From IMG/VR virus record IMGVR_UViG_3300032242_001941, positions 47,612 to 111,611 of that record: DNA of 64,000 nucleotides, one strand, 5' to 3'. This document shows positions 61,032 through 64,000 of this stretch, in pieces; position 1 is the first letter of the stretch; each line of letters begins with the position of its first letter. The notes under the pieces are model-generated. The model was not told the origin of the DNA. It saw nothing but the letters and a program-made list of their open reading frames with translations, and did not search any database. This stretch comes from a virus. A program made the position numbers and the translations under genes.

Positions 61032-63671
61032 ATGGCACAGCCAGTATGGATTACTCCTCCTGGAAGTTTAGGAACTATACCAGAAGGTGTGTTCTATAGT
61101 ATTCCATTAGTAGCTGTTGCTGACGATACAGTATACTATCAAGTTATAGCAGGCAGAGTGCCACCGGGTATTCAAGTCGCCGAAACTGGTATTTTGTCAG
61201 GAAATCCCCAGACCCCGGCTACAGTACAAGGAGTTCCGTTGGATGTAACACATGATACTACCAGTCAATTTGTGGTACGTGCTTATACTATACACACTGC
61301 CGCTGGAATATCCATACCAAACGCTCTAGCAGATCGTACATTTGCAATAACAGTAACAGGATCAGCTACTGTAAATTGGCGTACACCGGCTGGTCGTATA
61401 GCCACTTATAATGATGGAACACAAGTATATGACCTTCGAGTAGAATATACTGACCTTAATCCAAGTTCTATAAATGTAGTAACCCTAATTGATGGATCTT
61501 TGCCACCAGGGTTGACTATATCTAACAAAGGAGTAATTTCTGGTTATATTACTCCTGATTTTACTACACATATCACTCAGCACACTTACACATTTACGTT
61601 AAGAGTTACCAACGGAGCCTCAACAGATGTAAGGACATTTAGCATTTTGATATTTGCTCGTGCAACAATGACTGCCGACAATGCATATCCACTACCGCCA
61701 CCAAATCAGCTTTATCTCTCGGCAGACCAGACATTCCCTACCGCAGACGAAACACCTATCCAAACGCCAATCATTACTACTGTGCCAGGTAGCATTGGTT
61801 CTACTCGTAGTGATAATTTTTATGCATTTCAATTTACTGGATTTGATCCGTACTACAATACGTTTGAATTTATTGCCACCACTGATCTTCCGCCAGGTCT
61901 AACACTTGACCCTACCACTGGCTGGCTCTATGGTTTTATACCCTACGGTGGTGTAGTATCTGCCGATTATACATTTGATATTATTGCGGCCGAAACAAAC
62001 GACTTTGTAACTCCTATAACTGGTATATCGGGTAACGGAACAACGGTCACAGTAACTTTTGCCGCACAACCTACACCACCGTATCCAATAGGTGAAACAA
62101 TTGTGGTTGCCAATGTGAATCCAGCCATGTATAACGGAGGCTATACTGTTACTGCCTGCACTACTACTTCGGTAACATATGCTAGCTCTACCACTGCTAA
62201 TTATGTGTCCGGGGGAGTAATAGCCAGCAATTTTAGTCCTCCATATACTTTTAGTTTAACTATAACTGGACCGATAAACACAGACGTTGTTTGGTTGACT
62301 CCTGCTGACCCAATTGAGCGAGCCCGAAATCCTAGTAGTTTAGGGTCGATTGATAACGGAGCTACCAGCACTTTTTATGTCAAGGCAGTTACCGTTTCTG
62401 GCATTTCGTTACAGTATCAATTACTGTCCGGAAGTGCCAGCCGACTACCACAAGGTTTAGAACTATTAACATCTGGAAATATTGCAGGTCGTGTAAGTTT
62501 TGATACATTTGCTTTAGATGGCGGCACTACAACATTTGATGTTGGACTTAATACTGTACTTGAACCAACAACGTTTGACATGGTAGCTGTATTCACAGTC
62601 AATGCGTATAGTGTTGATGGCCTGGTTAATGTAAATAAAACATTCTCAATTCGAGTAGTACGTCGCTACCAAGAGCCCTACGATAATTTGTACATACAGG
62701 CCATGCCTCCGCAGGATGATCGCGATCTGTTGAATAGTTTATTACAAAATCCAACTATTTTTAATCCTAATTTAATTTATCGCAATGATGATCCTAACTT
62801 TGGGGTGGCCAGCCGTGTGATCTATAATCATGCCTATGGACTTACAGCCGTTAACTATGATGACTATGTTGCCAGTATGAATCTTAATCATTATTGGAAA
62901 AATTTAGTGCTTGGACAAATTAAAACTGCCCAGGCTCGTGACGATCAGGGCAATGTGATCTATGAAGTAGTCTACAGCGAAGTCGTTGATGATCTAGTTA
63001 ACAATGATAACATTAGTGTAGATAAACAAGTGGTCCTGGCTTTTCCTATTAACAGAAACGAAATTACTGAAATTGATTCGGTCTATCCCAACAGTTTACA
63101 AAACATGCGCGATCAAGTGATTGATGTAGTAGGACAAGTTAGTAATGTATTACCGCGTTGGATGTTGAGTCGTCAGGACAATGGAACAGTTTTAGGATTT
63201 ACTCGTGCCTGGGTCTTGGCCTATACTAACCCGGGTCAAAGTGGGCAAATTGCCTATAATATTGCGACACAATTTGGAGCACAGCTTAATTTAGTAGATT
63301 TTGAAGCTGACCGTTACGAGTTAGATAACTTCTTAACTAAGAACTGGGATCGTGAAGCTCAACGATGGGACCCACAACCAAATGCTAATCCTGCTCCGGG
63401 TCCAAACTTAACTACATTTGATGTTAATACTGATCCGGCTCTCGGCACCATATTCGATGAGAATAGCCTGTTATTTACAGCACCGGTTGACATGTATAGC
63501 GACAATAATACTACAGAATATAACAAATATTTGTTGTTCCCTAAACGAACAATTACTCAAAGTATTCCACAAGTTAATCAAATCATATGGGTTAACGACT
63601 ACAGCGAAGTTCTTACCTGGGTCGACAATACAGATCACTCTCTGGCCTTTACTGGCACAAATACTGGATAA
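61032..63671 (+). CDS. Large virion protein with putative Ig-like repeats
   Basis: 879 residues. LPPGLTISNKGVISGYI and LPPGLTLDPTTGWLYGFI, and VPPGIQVAETGILSG, are cadherin/He_PIG-type Ig domain signatures, giving at least four such domains in the first 550 residues. The C-terminal 300 residues (NLNHYWKNLVLGQIKTAQAR, RYELDNFLTKNWD) are of another type. A tail or head surface protein is likely. Confidence 0.78.
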   Translation: MAQPVWITPPGSLGTIPEGVFYSIPLVAVADDTVYYQVIAGRVPPGIQVAETGILSGNPQTPATVQGVPLDVTHDTTSQFVVRAYTIHTAAGISIPNALADRTFAITVTGSATVNWRTPAGRIATYNDGTQVYDLRVEYTDLNPSSINVVTLIDGSLPPGLTISNKGVISGYITPDFTTHITQHTYTFTLRVTNGASTDVRTFSILIFARATMTADNAYPLPPPNQLYLSADQTFPTADETPIQTPIITTVPGSIGSTRSDNFYAFQFTGFDPYYNTFEFIATTDLPPGLTLDPTTGWLYGFIPYGGVVSADYTFDIIAAETNDFVTPITGISGNGTTVTVTFAAQPTPPYPIGETIVVANVNPAMYNGGYTVTACTTTSVTYASSTTANYVSGGVIASNFSPPYTFSLTITGPINTDVVWLTPADPIERARNPSSLGSIDNGATSTFYVKAVTVSGISLQYQLLSGSASRLPQGLELLTSGNIAGRVSFDTFALDGGTTTFDVGLNTVLEPTTFDMVAVFTVNAYSVDGLVNVNKTFSIRVVRRYQEPYDNLYIQAMPPQDDRDLLNSLLQNPTIFNPNLIYRNDDPNFGVASRVIYNHAYGLTAVNYDDYVASMNLNHYWKNLVLGQIKTAQARDDQGNVIYEVVYSEVVDDLVNNDNISVDKQVVLAFPINRNEITEIDSVYPNSLQNMRDQVIDVVGQVSNVLPRWMLSRQDNGTVLGFTRAWVLAYTNPGQSGQIAYNIATQFGAQLNLVDFEADRYELDNFLTKNWDREAQRWDPQPNANPAPGPNLTTFDVNTDPALGTIFDENSLLFTAPVDMYSDNNTTEYNKYLLFPKRTITQSIPQVNQIIWVNDYSEVLTWVDNTDHSLAFTGTNTG

Positions 63672-63674
63672 ATA
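63667..63674 (+). promoter_or_regulatory. Candidate late promoter box GATAAATA
   Basis: Overlaps the stop codon of the Ig-repeat gene, 27 bases before the next fibre gene. Confidence 0.5.
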
Positions 63675-63700
63675 TCAGTTAACATACACTTAGGATTCAA

Positions 63701-64000
63701 ATGACTGTTCCATATATATTTGCCAACCAATCAGGTCCAGTAGCAGCAAGCGAACTTGATGCTAATTTTGCCTCTGTAACCGGTGCAACCGGTGCCCGCG
63801 GAGCAACCGGTGCTACCGGCGTTATAGGCGCAACAGGTGCTACAGGACCACAAGGAAGTACAGGTACCACCGGCGCCACAGGTGCCACTGGTATTGTTGG
63901 CTCTACAGGTATTCAGGGAAGTACTGGTGCCACTGGTGCAGGCGCTACAGGTGCCACTGGTATTGTTGGCTCTACAGGTATTCAGGGAAGTACTGGTGCC
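63701..64000 (+). CDS. Collagen-like tail fibre, N-terminal part
   Basis: The gene runs off the right edge; 100 codons are visible. [20 protein letters not shown] then [20 protein letters not shown]: the start is a common phage fibre N-terminus and the rest is Gly-x-y repeat. A 51-base sequence (63881-63931) recurs exactly at 63950-64000. Confidence 0.82.
   Translation, partial: MTVPYIFANQSGPVAASELDANFASVTGATGARGATGATGVIGATGATGPQGSTGTTGATGATGIVGSTGIQGSTGATGAGATGATGIVGSTGIQGSTGA
63881..64000 (+). repeat. Exact 51-bp direct repeat in fibre gene, 69-bp period
   Basis: Bases 63881-63931 and 63950-64000 are identical. The period of 69 bases is 23 codons, so loss or gain of a unit keeps the frame. 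It lies within a Gly-x-y collagen tract and continues to the window edge, so more copies may follow. Confidence 0.9.

Overview
The window looks like part of the genome of a large T4-type tailed bacteriophage (Caudoviricetes, probably a myovirus), not a bacterial chromosome. Seen directly: densely packed genes with ATGA or TAATG overlaps, many short phage-type hypothetical genes, several collagen-like and beta-helix tail-fibre genes, and T4-type late-promoter boxes (NATAAATA). There are no rRNA genes and I recognise no tRNA genes. The host is inferred to be a Gram-negative aquatic bacterium: there are curli outer-membrane export genes, lipoprotein signals, cell-wall hydrolases and genes typical of phosphate-poor waters. 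The code is standard and the base composition is moderately AT-rich.

Layout. 1-4 kb: a proteostasis and translation block (end of clpX, ribosomal protein bS21, groES-groEL, an IbpA-type small heat-shock protein, clpS). 4-6.3 kb: a metallophosphoesterase and small holin-like membrane proteins. 6.4-12.1 kb: a curli-like island (csgF, csgG, a curlin-repeat protein, a FecR-domain protein, a CHASE2 class III nucleotide cyclase). 12.1-15.5 kb: a 2OG-Fe(II) oxygenase, a glycine-amidinotransferase-like enzyme, a GIY-YIG protein and a UV-damage endonuclease. 15.5-20 kb: SGNH-like protein, GNAT, fatty-acid desaturase, phasin-like protein, zinc protease. 20-24 kb: a large unknown minus-strand gene, clpP and a radical SAM protein. 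24-26.4 kb: small early-type genes. 26.4-32 kb: a minus-strand tail-fibre block. 32-44 kb: many short phage genes with radical SAM, gamma-glutamylcyclotransferase, FkbM methyltransferase, SleB hydrolase, DNA methyltransferase, and rubrerythrin plus a separate rubredoxin. 44.4-46.3 kb: a PlcP-like phosphoesterase and an Agt-like glycosyltransferase that suggest membrane-lipid remodelling. 46-52 kb: small genes, a third radical SAM protein, an unexplained structured region and a second SleB hydrolase. 52-56 kb: translation factor IF-1, superoxide dismutase, ErpA-type Fe-S carrier, heme oxygenase and a glycosyltransferase-methyltransferase fusion. 56-64 kb: plus-strand tail-fibre genes, the last running off the window.

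Two promoter classes are visible. At least a dozen sites resemble host sigma-70 promoters (TTGACC/A, 16-17 bp, TATAAT). Several share a longer consensus including a downstream TATAGT and lie before clusters of short genes, so they are probably early promoters. NATAAATA boxes lie before chaperone, structural and other genes and are probably late promoters. Several late boxes are followed at once by a hairpin, and three of these hairpins share a covarying architecture.

Together the accessory genes point to a phage that keeps protein folding and turnover, translation initiation, redox and iron balance, membrane lipids and the outer-membrane surface of its host under its own control. The strongest candidates for something under-described are the curli/FecR/cyclase island, the PlcP-Agt pair with a small gene hidden across their junction, the covarying 5'-end hairpin family, and the structured region at 51.25-51.6 kb. 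All functional calls are by reading motifs and remembered family patterns; no database search was run.
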